From an uncultured Pelagibacteraceae bacterium (GTDB taxonomy: Bacteria > Pseudomonadota > Alphaproteobacteria > Pelagibacterales > Pelagibacteraceae), in assembly GCA_902588855.1 (NCBI GenBank), contig CACIQS010000006.1, positions 1-44,025 of the forward strand: a DNA stretch of 44,025 nucleotides, given 5' to 3'. Below the pieces are notes generated by a model. That model worked only from the letters and a program-made list of their open reading frames with translations. It made no database searches and had not been told where the DNA came from. This document shows, one piece after another, positions 16,394 through 24,493 of this stretch (its first letter is position 1; each line of letters begins with the position of its first letter). The position numbers were made by a program, and so were the translations under genes.

Positions 16394-17008
16394 ATGGCTG
16401 AAGAACCAACTAAACTAGATATATCAGATGAAATGATTGCCGAAAGGCGAGGTGGTTCAGGAAAAATGCCAAGTGACATGCCATCATGGATGGCAAGATC
16501 GATTGTAAATATTGATAAATTTAGCAAGTGGATAGGAAATGTTGTTTGTTGGATACTGATGCCACTTATCTTTGCTATGACTTATGAAGTTTTTGCAAGA
16601 AAACTTTTTCATGCACCTACGATATGGGCGTATGACATAAGTCGATTTTTATATGGTGCACTATTCATGTTAGGTGCAGGTTATGCACTTTCCAAAGGTG
16701 TTCATATAAGAGCAGATTTTTTATATAGAAATTTTAAAACTAAAAACCAAGGTACAATTGATTTTTGGTTATATATTTTATTTTATTTTCCAGGATTAAT
16801 TGTCTTTCTTTATATGACAATTGGTTATGTAGGCGAGTCTATTCAACGAGGTGAAAGAGGGATGGATACTACATGGATGCCTTACATGTGGCCAATTAAA
16901 ACTTGTTTATTGGTTGGTATAATATTTTTATTAATCCAAGGTATTTCAGAATTATTAAAAAGTTATTGGGCTGCTACTAGAGGAAAATGGCCTGGAGAGG
17001 ATGAATGA
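16394..17008 (+). CDS. TRAP transporter small permease subunit (DctQ family)
   Basis: A 204-residue membrane protein with four hydrophobic helices, the DctQ pattern. It has an unusually long, polar N-terminal tail of about 45 residues (MAEEPTKLDISDEMIAERRG onward) before the first helix. Family features include the conserved YEVFARKLFHAPTIWAYDIS and LGAGYALSKGVHIRADFLY (the VRVD-like motif). The longer N-terminus is typical of the FcbT2-like subgroup. The gene starts 73 bases after DctP, just past the terminator, and its stop overlaps the DctM start in an ATGA (17005-17008). Together with DctM it forms the sodium-driven permease. Confidence 0.9.
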   Translation: MAEEPTKLDISDEMIAERRGGSGKMPSDMPSWMARSIVNIDKFSKWIGNVVCWILMPLIFAMTYEVFARKLFHAPTIWAYDISRFLYGALFMLGAGYALSKGVHIRADFLYRNFKTKNQGTIDFWLYILFYFPGLIVFLYMTIGYVGESIQRGERGMDTTWMPYMWPIKTCLLVGIIFLLIQGISELLKSYWAATRGKWPGEDE

Positions 17009-18339
17009 TAGCAGAATTTATAGATCCAGCTATTCTAGGTTTTATTTTAGTTGGAGTTATGCTTTTTGCAATTTTTGTAGGATTTCCTATCTCATTTACT
17101 CTTATATTTTTGGGTTTTGTATTTGGTTATTTAGGATTTGGAAAATTAGTCTTTTATTTAATGACTCTCCAGTTTTCGATGGTCATGACCGAACAAACCC
17201 TCGCCGCAGTCCCACTCTTTGTATTTATGGGTATCATGATGGAGCAGGCAGGTTTGATGGAAAGATTATTCTCATCATTTCAAATGATGCTAGCTAGAGT
17301 TAGGGGCGCATTATATTATGCGGTATTATTTGTTTCAGTTATCTTTGCCGCAGCAACAGGAATTGTTGGTGCTTCAGTAACCATACTCGGTATCATGGCT
17401 GCAAAATCCATGAATAGGTCTGGCTATGACGTTAGACTTGCTGCAGGTACAATAACAGCTGGTGGTACTTTAGGAATTTTAATACCACCAAGTATCATGC
17501 TTGTTGTAATGGGCCCAATTATGGAAATTCCAGTTATTGATTTATTTGCAGCTGCTATAATTCCGGGAATTCTTCTTGCAAGTTTATATGCAGGCTACAC
17601 TACAATAAGATGCATGATCAATCCTAAATTAGGACCTGTAATTCCTGAAGAGATGAGAGCTGCTAGTATGAAAGAAGTTTGGATTGAATTTTTCTTAGGC
17701 TTGGTTCCGCCAGCAGCACTAGTGTTTGCAGCACTAGGAAGTATTCTTTTTGGTTTTGCAACTCCAACAGAAGCAGCTGGTTGTGGTGCAATGGGAGCAT
17801 TATTGCTTTCTTTAGCATATAAAAAATTAACTCTTTCAAAACTTCAAGAAGCACTTGTAAAAACTTTAGAGATAACCGCGTTAATAATGGTTTTAGTTGC
17901 TGCATCAAACTTTTTTGGTGCTGTATTTGCAAGACTTGGTACTCCAACTTTATTAACTGAATTCTTGTTAGGTTTAGATATGAACAAATATTTAATCCTA
18001 GGAATTGTTATGGTTGCTATATTTTTATTGGGCTGGCCTTTGGAGTGGGTACCGATAGTCATGATTATTGTGCCAATTATTTTACCATTAATAGAAGCTC
18101 TAGGTTTTAACCTTACCTGGTTTGCAATATTAGTCGCCGTGAATCTCCAGACCGCCTGGTTGTCTCCACCAGTGGCTTTGTCTGCGTATTTCTTAAAAGG
18201 GGTTGTCCCTGAATGGGATTTAAAAGATATTTATTACGGAATGATGCAATTCATGGTGCTGCAAGTAATTGGATTAATATTAATTATAATATTTCCCAAA
18301 ATTGCACTTTGGTTACCAACTCTCTTATATGGACAGTAG
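17005..18339 (+). CDS. TRAP transporter large permease subunit (DctM family)
   Basis: A 444-residue polytopic protein with about 12 to 13 helices, the ion-coupled channel subunit of the TRAP system. DctM blocks are visible: AVPLFVFMGIMMEQAGLMER, ATGIVGASVTILGIMAAKSM, and AGGTLGILIPPSIMLVVMGP; near the C-terminus, WLSPPVALSAYFLKGVVPEW. The length and sequence fit the FcbT3-like branch. It starts inside the DctQ stop codon (ATGA overlap), so the pair is translationally coupled. An NCS1 permease gene follows 25 bases later, suggesting the operon continues. Confidence 0.93.
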   Translation: MIAEFIDPAILGFILVGVMLFAIFVGFPISFTLIFLGFVFGYLGFGKLVFYLMTLQFSMVMTEQTLAAVPLFVFMGIMMEQAGLMERLFSSFQMMLARVRGALYYAVLFVSVIFAAATGIVGASVTILGIMAAKSMNRSGYDVRLAAGTITAGGTLGILIPPSIMLVVMGPIMEIPVIDLFAAAIIPGILLASLYAGYTTIRCMINPKLGPVIPEEMRAASMKEVWIEFFLGLVPPAALVFAALGSILFGFATPTEAAGCGAMGALLLSLAYKKLTLSKLQEALVKTLEITALIMVLVAASNFFGAVFARLGTPTLLTEFLLGLDMNKYLILGIVMVAIFLLGWPLEWVPIVMIIVPIILPLIEALGFNLTWFAILVAVNLQTAWLSPPVALSAYFLKGVVPEWDLKDIYYGMMQFMVLQVIGLILIIIFPKIALWLPTLLYGQ

Positions 18340-18364
18340 AAATTATTAGTTTAAAATAATTTTA

Positions 18365-19822
18365 GTGAATCAACCAAAAGTTAAATACTCACTCTCAAAC
18401 TGGGATCTGGTTTCAGTAAATCCAAATTATAAAACTTGGAATTGGAAGGACCTTTTTTGTTACTGGGGAGTAAATGTACAAAGTGTAATTGGCTTTTCTC
18501 TGATTGCCTCTCTTTACATAATGTATGATCTAAATTCTTTTGTGGTTTTACTTGGAACTTTACTAGGCTCATTTTTTGTTTATTTATTTGCTAATTTTAT
18601 TGGAAAACCTTCACAAAAATTTGGATTACCTTTTGTAGTCTTGTTGAGATCTTCTTTAGGATTTAATGGAGCTAAATTTTTTGGATTAATAAGAAGCTTG
18701 GTTGGAATTTTCTTATTTGGAATTCAAACATATTTTTTATCAAAAATTTTAACTTATCTAGTTAGAATATTACTTTTTACAATTGATGAATCTTTATTAG
18801 TTCAAGATATATTTATTTTTTACTTTTATGGTCTAAATATAATTGATTGGTCGTCAATTATAATTGCAATTATTTTTCAAACATTATTGTTTAGTATTGG
18901 TGCTCAATATAATAAGAAAATTATTAATTTTTCAGCAATTATTGTTTATGTAGGAATTGTTATTTTTTTCTTCCTTGTTTTATTAAGTGATGTCAAATTA
19001 ACTTCAAAAGCATTTGTAAATATTTTAAATACAAAAAACTTTTTAGATCTTAATAATTTAGCACCACTTTTAACTGTAGCAGGAACTGTCTTTGCATATT
19101 TTTCAATATTAATAATTAGTTTTGGAGATATTTCTAGGAATGTTAAAAATGTTAAAGAGTTAGATAAAGGGAATTTTAGTTTACTTCTTAATTTAATTAT
19201 TTTTTCTTTTTTCTCTATCTTTATTGTTGCTGGATCTGATGCACTTCTAAATCAAAAATTTCCAGATATAGACAGAATTTTTACAAATCCTACTGACATC
19301 ATAGGTAAATATGACAATATTCAAATAACTACATTGGTACTCTTTTTTATTGTAATTGCTTCAGCATCTACGAATTTAGTAGCCAATTATATTCCGTCTC
19401 AATATTCTTTGATTAATTTTATTCCAAGTAAATTATCTTTAAAGAGTGCAAGTTATATAATTTCTTTCTTAGGTTTGTTGGTTGCTATTTTTTGGCTCAC
19501 AATTTTAAGTCAAATTGGTATTTTATCTTTTGTAGATACATTTGGTGCATTTTTTGGACCATTGTTTGGAGTGATGCTTGCTGACTATTATTTGATCAAA
19601 AACCAAACCTTGAGTAATAAAGATTTATATTTAGTAGATAGTGATAGTAGTTATTATTATTCTGGAGGGTGGCACATCAAAGGCGTTTACTCGGCATTTT
19701 TAGGTTTTATATTTTCAGCATCAACAATTTGGAATACAAATTTAATGTTTTTACAGTCTTATGCATGGTTAATTGGTGCATTTGTAGCCTGGATAACGTA
19801 TTACTTGTTAGCAAAAAAATAA
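18365..19822 (+). CDS. NCS1-family nucleobase/cation symporter (cytosine/allantoin permease type)
   Basis: A 485-residue membrane protein with about 12 helices. The N-terminus has the NCS1 signature: LSNWDLVSVNPNYKTWNWKD followed by YWGVNVQSVIGFSLIASLYI. Further blocks are FGLPFVVLLRSSLGFNGAKF and, near the end, FGAFFGPLFGVMLADYYLIK, both typical of the hydantoin/allantoin/uracil branch. The start is a GTG at 18365; no ATG lies in a sensible place and the NCS1 N-terminus begins right after. An AT-only inverted repeat (18340-18362) precedes the start. Only one base separates its stop from the zinc dehydrogenase start, so these two are one unit. Substrate is probably a nitrogen heterocycle by family. 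Confidence 0.88.
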   Translation: MNQPKVKYSLSNWDLVSVNPNYKTWNWKDLFCYWGVNVQSVIGFSLIASLYIMYDLNSFVVLLGTLLGSFFVYLFANFIGKPSQKFGLPFVVLLRSSLGFNGAKFFGLIRSLVGIFLFGIQTYFLSKILTYLVRILLFTIDESLLVQDIFIFYFYGLNIIDWSSIIIAIIFQTLLFSIGAQYNKKIINFSAIIVYVGIVIFFFLVLLSDVKLTSKAFVNILNTKNFLDLNNLAPLLTVAGTVFAYFSILIISFGDISRNVKNVKELDKGNFSLLLNLIIFSFFSIFIVAGSDALLNQKFPDIDRIFTNPTDIIGKYDNIQITTLVLFFIVIASASTNLVANYIPSQYSLINFIPSKLSLKSASYIISFLGLLVAIFWLTILSQIGILSFVDTFGAFFGPLFGVMLADYYLIKNQTLSNKDLYLVDSDSSYYYSGGWHIKGVYSAFLGFIFSASTIWNTNLMFLQSYAWLIGAFVAWITYYLLAKK

Positions 19823-19823
19823 T

Positions 19824-20828
19824 ATGAAAGCATTAGTATATACTGGAACACAAGAACTCGTTTATAGGGAAGAACCAAATCCAATTGAAGTTTCAGGAGA
19901 AAGTATTTTAAAAATTCATGCTTCTGGAATATGTGGTTCAGATATGCACGCATATCATGGACATGATGAAAGAAGAAATCCACCATTAATATTAGGTCAT
20001 GAAGTTAGTGGTGAAGTGCAAAATGGAAAATTTAAGGGTAAAAACGTTGTTTTAAATCCTCTTATAACTTGTGGTAAATGCGAATACTGCACAAGTGGAA
20101 GAGAACATCTTTGTCCTCACAGAGTCTTATTAGGAATGAACAAGCCGATTGAGAGACAAGGTGCTTTTGCTGAATTGATATCAACTCCTGATAAAAATAT
20201 TTATGAAATCCCAGATGGATTAGATAAGAATGAAGCGCCAGTAGCAGAGCCAACTGCAGTTTCTTTACATGCAGTATTAATTGGTGAGCAATCTCTAAAA
20301 AAACCTTTGTCTGAGTGTAAAATTTTGATTCAAGGTGGTGGTGCAATAGGATTATTATGTGGTTTAATTTTATCTAAAATTAAGAAAAGTAAAAATATAA
20401 TTCTATCTGATCCTAATAAATTGAGATTGAATGAGTGCTCTAAATATTTAGAGGCAAAATATGTTGCACCAGATCATAGTGAAATAGAAAGCAATAAATT
20501 TGATATTGTATTTGATACAGTAGGTTTGGAGATTTCAAGACAACAGGCTATTGAAGTGGTTAAACCTGGCGGATCAATTATTCACATAGGCTTAACTCAG
20601 CCAGCTGGAACTTTTAATTTTAGAAAGATGACAATCCAAGAGGTGACTGTTATAGGAACTTATTGTTATACCAATAAAGATTTTGAGCAGACGTTAGCAA
20701 TATTAGCAAATAAAGATATAGGTTCTCTAGATTGGATTGAATTTAGAGATTTAAAAAATGGTGGTGATGCCTTTAAACAAATTCATGATGGCACATGTGT
20801 CGCGCCTAAAATTATATTGATACCTTAG
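19824..20828 (+). CDS. Zinc-dependent medium-chain alcohol dehydrogenase (sorbitol/L-idonate dehydrogenase-like)
   Basis: A 334-residue MDR-family enzyme. The catalytic zinc ligands are Cys37 (GICGSD), His59 and Glu60 (LGHE). The structural zinc site has Cys83, Cys86, Cys89 and Cys97 in CGKCEYC and HLC. The NAD-binding Gly motif is LIQGGGAIGLLCG. The polyol/sugar-acid branch (sorbitol, L-idonate 5-dehydrogenase, threonine dehydrogenase) fits best. It begins one base after the NCS1 stop. With the TRAP system upstream this suggests uptake and oxidation of a hydroxylated compound, but the substrate is not determined. Its 3' end overlaps a possible small antisense gene. Confidence 0.88.
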   Translation: MKALVYTGTQELVYREEPNPIEVSGESILKIHASGICGSDMHAYHGHDERRNPPLILGHEVSGEVQNGKFKGKNVVLNPLITCGKCEYCTSGREHLCPHRVLLGMNKPIERQGAFAELISTPDKNIYEIPDGLDKNEAPVAEPTAVSLHAVLIGEQSLKKPLSECKILIQGGGAIGLLCGLILSKIKKSKNIILSDPNKLRLNECSKYLEAKYVAPDHSEIESNKFDIVFDTVGLEISRQQAIEVVKPGGSIIHIGLTQPAGTFNFRKMTIQEVTVIGTYCYTNKDFEQTLAILANKDIGSLDWIEFRDLKNGGDAFKQIHDGTCVAPKIILIP

Positions 20829-20946
20829 AATTAGAATTTAATTTTATAGCTCTAGAACTACCTATTTTTAGGTCATTAGACATAATTGGTGCAGATATTA
20901 TTATTGACCAATAAATTAGAAGTAAAAAAATTGAAATTGTTTTCAT
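20812..20946 (-). CDS. Possible small membrane-anchored or secreted protein (44 aa)
   Basis: The frame encodes MKTISIFLLLIYWSIIISAP followed by a short polar tail (IMSNDLKIGSSRAIKLNSNS...). The N-terminus looks like a signal peptide or membrane anchor. It overlaps the end of the zinc dehydrogenase gene by 17 bases on the opposite strand and otherwise fills part of the 193-base gap before the DUF3047 gene. No clear Shine-Dalgarno is visible. It may be a real small protein, a pattern repeated in this genome, or chance; comparison with relatives would decide. Confidence 0.35.
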   Translation of the reverse strand: MKTISIFLLLIYWSIIISAPIMSNDLKIGSSRAIKLNSNSKVSI

Positions 20947-21021
20947 ATCAATTATTTAAAAATTAATTCTGATTTTTGCATGTTTAAATCTTGTCTAAAT
21001 AATGTATTAAGAACTTAAATT

Positions 21022-21672
21022 ATGAAAATATTTTTCAAATTCATTTTAATTTTTTTGATTTCAATCAACTCAGTATTTGCAAATGAAGTTTTAGTGTTTG
21101 AGTTTACAGAAGAAGAATTTTCGGAATTAACTGTCAGAAAAGTAAGAGGAGCAAAAAACGAGACAAAATATACTGTTGGGAAAAATGAAAATGGAAATTT
21201 CCTAAAAGCTGTCGCCGATAATGCAGCCTCTGGTCTTGGAAAAGAAGTCAAAATTGATCTAAACAAGACTCCATTCATTAATATTACATGGAAAATTGAG
21301 AAAGACTTGTCTGGAATTAAGGAAGATACCAAAAAAGGGCATGATTTTGCTGCTAGAGTTTTTGCGGTTAAAAAAACGGGTGCAACACCTTTATCAAATA
21401 GGGCAGTTAACTACGTGTTTTCAAGTAATAGAGATGTTGGTATTAGCTCACCAAGTCCTTACACAAAAAAATCTATAGATAATGTAATAGCAACAACCAA
21501 AACTAATCTAAATGAATGGGTAACGGTCAAATCAAATGTAAAAGAAGACTTTAAGAAATTCCACGATCTAGATTTAGATGAATTAGATGGCTTAGCAGTT
21601 ATGGCGGATACAGATAACTCTAAAATGAAATCTATAGCCTATTTTCAGAACATTTATTTTTCAGCAAATTAA
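21022..21672 (+). CDS. DUF3047-family exported protein
   Basis: A 216-residue protein with a signal peptide (MKIFFKFILIFLISINSVFA, cleavage after residue 20). The mature part matches DUF3047: the central segment TPFINITWKIEKDLSG, then HDFAARVFAVKKTG and SNRAVNYVFSSN, and near the C-terminus DELDGLAVMADTDNSKMKS before AYFQNIYFS. The fold resembles carbohydrate-binding-like beta sandwiches ending in a conserved 'field of view' strand, and the protein should be periplasmic. No function is established for the family. It stands alone between two small minus-strand frames. Confidence 0.82.
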   Translation: MKIFFKFILIFLISINSVFANEVLVFEFTEEEFSELTVRKVRGAKNETKYTVGKNENGNFLKAVADNAASGLGKEVKIDLNKTPFINITWKIEKDLSGIKEDTKKGHDFAARVFAVKKTGATPLSNRAVNYVFSSNRDVGISSPSPYTKKSIDNVIATTKTNLNEWVTVKSNVKEDFKKFHDLDLDELDGLAVMADTDNSKMKSIAYFQNIYFSAN

Positions 21673-21679
21673 TTAAAGT

Positions 21680-21814
21680 TTAGTATATTTTTTTTAGTCC
21701 CATACTCAGGAATGATAGTATGATTGCAACAATTACGTCCTCTATCGGTGAAGCGTTAGGAACACCATAGTTCCATAAAATTACTCCAATCAACCATATT
21801 ATATAAACTTTCAT
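21680..21814 (-). CDS. Small membrane protein (44 aa)
   Basis: The frame encodes 44 residues with two short hydrophobic stretches: MKVYIIWLIGVILWNYGVPN and, after ASPIED, VIVAIILSFLSMGLKKIY. The pattern of a helix, a Pro-Asn-Ala-Ser-Pro turn with two acidic residues, and a second helix ending in Lys-Lys is that of a two-helix hairpin inner-membrane protein. It fills most of the gap between the DUF3047 gene and ybgC. It is too short for most gene callers, but the strongly membrane-like composition and tidy ends argue that it is coding. Function unknown. Confidence 0.55.
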   Translation of the reverse strand: MKVYIIWLIGVILWNYGVPNASPIEDVIVAIILSFLSMGLKKIY

Positions 21815-21872
21815 AGCAGTTATTATATCTTAGTTTGTATAAATATTTCTCATTTTTTGATATTAATGAAAA

Positions 21873-22286
21873 ATGCATAAAACTTTTAGCCATAATGTTA
21901 AAGTTTACTATGAGGATACTGACTCAGGAGGAGTGGTTTATTATGCAAATTATTTAAAATACTTTGAGAGAGCAAGAACAGAAGCTCTATTAACTATTGG
22001 TTTAAGTAATTTAAAAATTAAAGATGAGTTTAATTCTTTAATAATCGTTAAATCATGCAATATTGAATATAAAAAATCAGCATACTTAGAAGATAACTTA
22101 ATAATAAAATCTTTTATTTCCTCTTCATCAAAAACCTCTTTTGTAATGGATCAGTCAATTTACAGAGATGATTTATTAATTGTGGATGCAAAAATACATT
22201 TGGTATTTGTAAATACAATCGGGAAACCTAGAAAAATTCCTGAGATTATTTTAGATAGTTTTAAACCCTTCATAAAAAAAATTTAA
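21873..22286 (+). CDS. ybgC: YbgC-type acyl-CoA thioesterase (hotdog fold)
   Basis: A 137-residue 4-hydroxybenzoyl-CoA thioesterase-family protein. The signature is VYYEDTDSGGVVYYANYLKY followed by FERARTEAL, where the Asp in EDTD is the catalytic residue. The length matches YbgC (about 135). It cleaves short acyl-CoA thioesters and in many proteobacteria is encoded with the tol-pal genes, which are absent here. It stands alone, its stop 2 bases from the convergent 2OG-oxygenase stop. Confidence 0.9.
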   Translation: MHKTFSHNVKVYYEDTDSGGVVYYANYLKYFERARTEALLTIGLSNLKIKDEFNSLIIVKSCNIEYKKSAYLEDNLIIKSFISSSSKTSFVMDQSIYRDDLLIVDAKIHLVFVNTIGKPRKIPEIILDSFKPFIKKI

Positions 22287-22288
22287 TA

Positions 22289-23089
22289 TTAAGCTAAGAA
22301 AGCTTTAATTTTATGCTTAATCATTTTTTTTAAATAGACTCTATTTTTTTTTGGAAAATAATCTTTAAAATTAGGCAATATAAAAGTTGTAGGATGTTTA
22401 AACCAAACATTTTTAAAATCTAAATTTAAATGAGCATAAGGGTTTCTGTTTTTACTATAATAATCAACATAAATTGAAGATCTTTTAATTTTATTATTTT
22501 TAATTTCTGTTACTCCGTGAAATGTAAAGGGTGAATGTAAAAATATTACAGCTCTATTTGGAATATAATCCACTATTTTTTCTATTTTTGTCCCATTTTT
22601 ATTTGCAAACATTGTTGCTCCTCCCCATGATTTTTCCCATCCTTTAGATAAATACAAGATTATATTAAGGACATGTGGTAGTCCGGTTGATGGTTCTGAC
22701 GAGTGGTCAACATGCGTCCCCAAAAAACCAGAATCATACATTTCATGGTAATTAGCTAAATCAACATTACCCACATTTGTAGAAAATAAATTTTTAATTT
22801 TACTTAATTTCCCAAGATTCTTAATAAAATTATCTTTGTATAACTCATTTACAATTATTGAGATATTTTTTGATAATTCTACATTTTTACTTGCCCATTT
22901 ATTTTTTTCCACATCTGTTTTGAAATTTGTACCTTTGTTCTGATTAACAACAATTCTTTCAACATCAAGATTTTTGAAAAATTCTTCATCTAAAAAATTA
23001 TCTAATACAACGTGAGGATAAGGCTTAGCATTTAAAAATTCTAAACTGAAATTACCAAGATCATTGTATATTTTATTAATTATATTCAT
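22289..23089 (-). CDS. 2-oxoglutarate/Fe(II)-dependent dioxygenase (prolyl-4-hydroxylase-like)
   Basis: A 266-residue cytoplasmic protein with a complete 2OG-Fe(II) site. The iron ligands are His126 and Asp128 (THVDHS) and His191 (FTFHGVTE); Arg203 (KRSSIYVDYY) would bind 2-oxoglutarate. The jelly-roll core is seen in LNIILYLSKGWEKSWGG. Its start overlaps the methyltransferase stop by 4 bases (ATGA type), so the two act as a unit. It may hydroxylate a protein side chain, a lipid or a glycan component. The C-terminus beyond the core (about 50 residues, aromatic and basic) is not recognised. Function beyond the chemistry is unknown. Confidence 0.8.
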   Translation of the reverse strand: MNIINKIYNDLGNFSLEFLNAKPYPHVVLDNFLDEEFFKNLDVERIVVNQNKGTNFKTDVEKNKWASKNVELSKNISIIVNELYKDNFIKNLGKLSKIKNLFSTNVGNVDLANYHEMYDSGFLGTHVDHSSEPSTGLPHVLNIILYLSKGWEKSWGGATMFANKNGTKIEKIVDYIPNRAVIFLHSPFTFHGVTEIKNNKIKRSSIYVDYYSKNRNPYAHLNLDFKNVWFKHPTTFILPNFKDYFPKKNRVYLKKMIKHKIKAFLA

Positions 23090-23790
23090 CTAGTTTTTTT
23101 GATAAAATCAAGAGCCTCTTCTATATTTTTGGTAGGAAGGTCTTTGTAGAAATAATTTTTATAATCTTCAAATTTTTTTGTCTCAATATTTTCTTCTCTT
23201 ATATATCTAGTTTCTTCTGTTGTTTTTAAAAGACCTACACCTTGATCAACATTGGCAATTATAAATTCTATATTTCTAGATTTACTTAGGTCAACAGCCA
23301 CTTTCCAAACATCACCTGAATACTCTTGAGTTTCCTCTGTTTTTGATCTTGGTAACATGTCATGTAAAATAATTATTCCATCTTTGTTTAGAAATTTAAT
23401 AGAATTAATTACATCTTTACTGCATTGTTCATAGGTATGAAGTCCATCTATAAATATTACATCAAAAAACAAACTATTATCTTTAAAAAATTCATCACTA
23501 GTCATTCGATGTGTTCCACCTCTTAAAGGATCCACTCCAATTTTTTGATCAATCGGTAAAGGAACTGTGTCAAAAGCTTTATTATCAAAACATCCAATTT
23601 CGAGATATTTACAATTTTCAAATTTTTTTTTTAAAATTACCTGATTAATTGCAAGTGAAATTAAACTAATTCTATTATATGGCTTTGAGTCATATTCAAA
23701 AAAGTTTTTAATTGATTTTTTTTTTATCTTCCTAATATAATAATAGGGATTTAGTATTAATGGCACAAATAATCTAAATAAATTTCGCAT
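23086..23790 (-). CDS. Class I SAM-dependent methyltransferase (Methyltransf_24-like)
   Basis: A 234-residue protein with SAM-binding motif I at KYLEIGCFDNKAF (residues 61-73), an acidic residue in the next strand (IGVDPLRGG), and the block DVIFIDGLHTYEQ followed by GIIILHDMLPRSK, typical of Methyltransf_24 and cephalosporin-hydroxylase-like proteins. The Asp-Gly-x-His motif often binds a metal in this group. A basic N-terminal 30 residues precede the domain. The stop overlaps the dioxygenase start by 4 bases. Such proteins often modify small molecules or sugars in surface polysaccharide; no substrate can be given. The gene is 20 bases from the glycosylase gene upstream. Confidence 0.75.
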   Translation of the reverse strand: MRNLFRLFVPLILNPYYYIRKIKKKSIKNFFEYDSKPYNRISLISLAINQVILKKKFENCKYLEIGCFDNKAFDTVPLPIDQKIGVDPLRGGTHRMTSDEFFKDNSLFFDVIFIDGLHTYEQCSKDVINSIKFLNKDGIIILHDMLPRSKTEETQEYSGDVWKVAVDLSKSRNIEFIIANVDQGVGLLKTTEETRYIREENIETKKFEDYKNYFYKDLPTKNIEEALDFIKKTR

Positions 23791-23810
23791 ACTTCTCAGT
23801 ACATTAAGAT

Positions 23811-24491
23811 TTAAATTTTAGCAATTTTTTTAACTTTCTTAAATAAGTTAACTATTTGTTTTTCTGATATTAAACCAGTATTTACGTTTCTAGGACTTGG
23901 ATGATAACAGGCGATTAATTTTATATTATTAGGTATTTTATAACATTTACCGTGAATAAAGCTCATTTTTTTTAAAACTCCATATTTTTTTTTTAAAATT
24001 TTTAGACAATTATCAAAAGCGACTTTACCTAAAGCAACAATTGTTTGGATTTGATTTAAAGTTTCAATTTCATTTTCAAAATGATTAGAGCAATTTAACA
24101 ATTCTTCATTTGTTGGTTTATCACCAGGAGGAACACATTTTAGTATATTGGTTATAAAAGTTGATTTTAATTCCAATCCATCATTTAAACTTTCTGAATA
24201 AGGTAGATTAGAAATATTTACTTTTTTCAAACAAGAAAACAAGAAATCGCTAGATTTGTCTCCAGTGAAGGGTCTTCCTGTTCTAGTTCCGCCATGAGCT
24301 GCTGGTGCTAAACCTAAAATTAATAATTTAGAATTTGTTTTACCAAACCCAGGAACTGGTTTTCCCCAATAAGTATCGTTAATGTTTTGTTTTCGTTTTT
24401 CAGTGGATATTTTTTTTATAAAATTATTTAATCTAGGACATTTTCTACATTTAATAATTTTCTTATTTAGTTGTTTTAATTTATTATTCAT
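23811..24491 (-). CDS. Uracil-DNA glycosylase, family 5 (UDGb)-like
   Basis: A 226-residue DNA-repair enzyme. Motif 1 is GLAPAAHGGTRTGRPFTGD (residues 60-78), the family-5 form, which lacks the polar catalytic Asp of families 1 and 4. Motif 2 is HPSPRNVNTG at 197-206. Four Cys at 15, 18, 119 and 134 fit the [4Fe-4S] cluster of families 4 and 5. It removes uracil and other deaminated bases from DNA. The start codon is 2 bases away from the divergent start codon of the histidine phosphatase. Confidence 0.88.
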   Translation of the reverse strand: MNNKLKQLNKKIIKCRKCPRLNNFIKKISTEKRKQNINDTYWGKPVPGFGKTNSKLLILGLAPAAHGGTRTGRPFTGDKSSDFLFSCLKKVNISNLPYSESLNDGLELKSTFITNILKCVPPGDKPTNEELLNCSNHFENEIETLNQIQTIVALGKVAFDNCLKILKKKYGVLKKMSFIHGKCYKIPNNIKLIACYHPSPRNVNTGLISEKQIVNLFKKVKKIAKI

Positions 24492-24493
24492 TA

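Noticed and set aside
17663..17947. Minus-strand open frame of 94 codons inside the DctM gene
   Set aside because: Leu/Gln-rich composition arises from reading conserved membrane codons backwards; DctM is complete and clear.
18340..18362. Perfect eight-pair AT-only inverted repeat before the NCS1 start as a terminator
   Set aside because: Only A-T pairs with no T run of note; such palindromes are expected by chance in this base composition and the operon probably continues.
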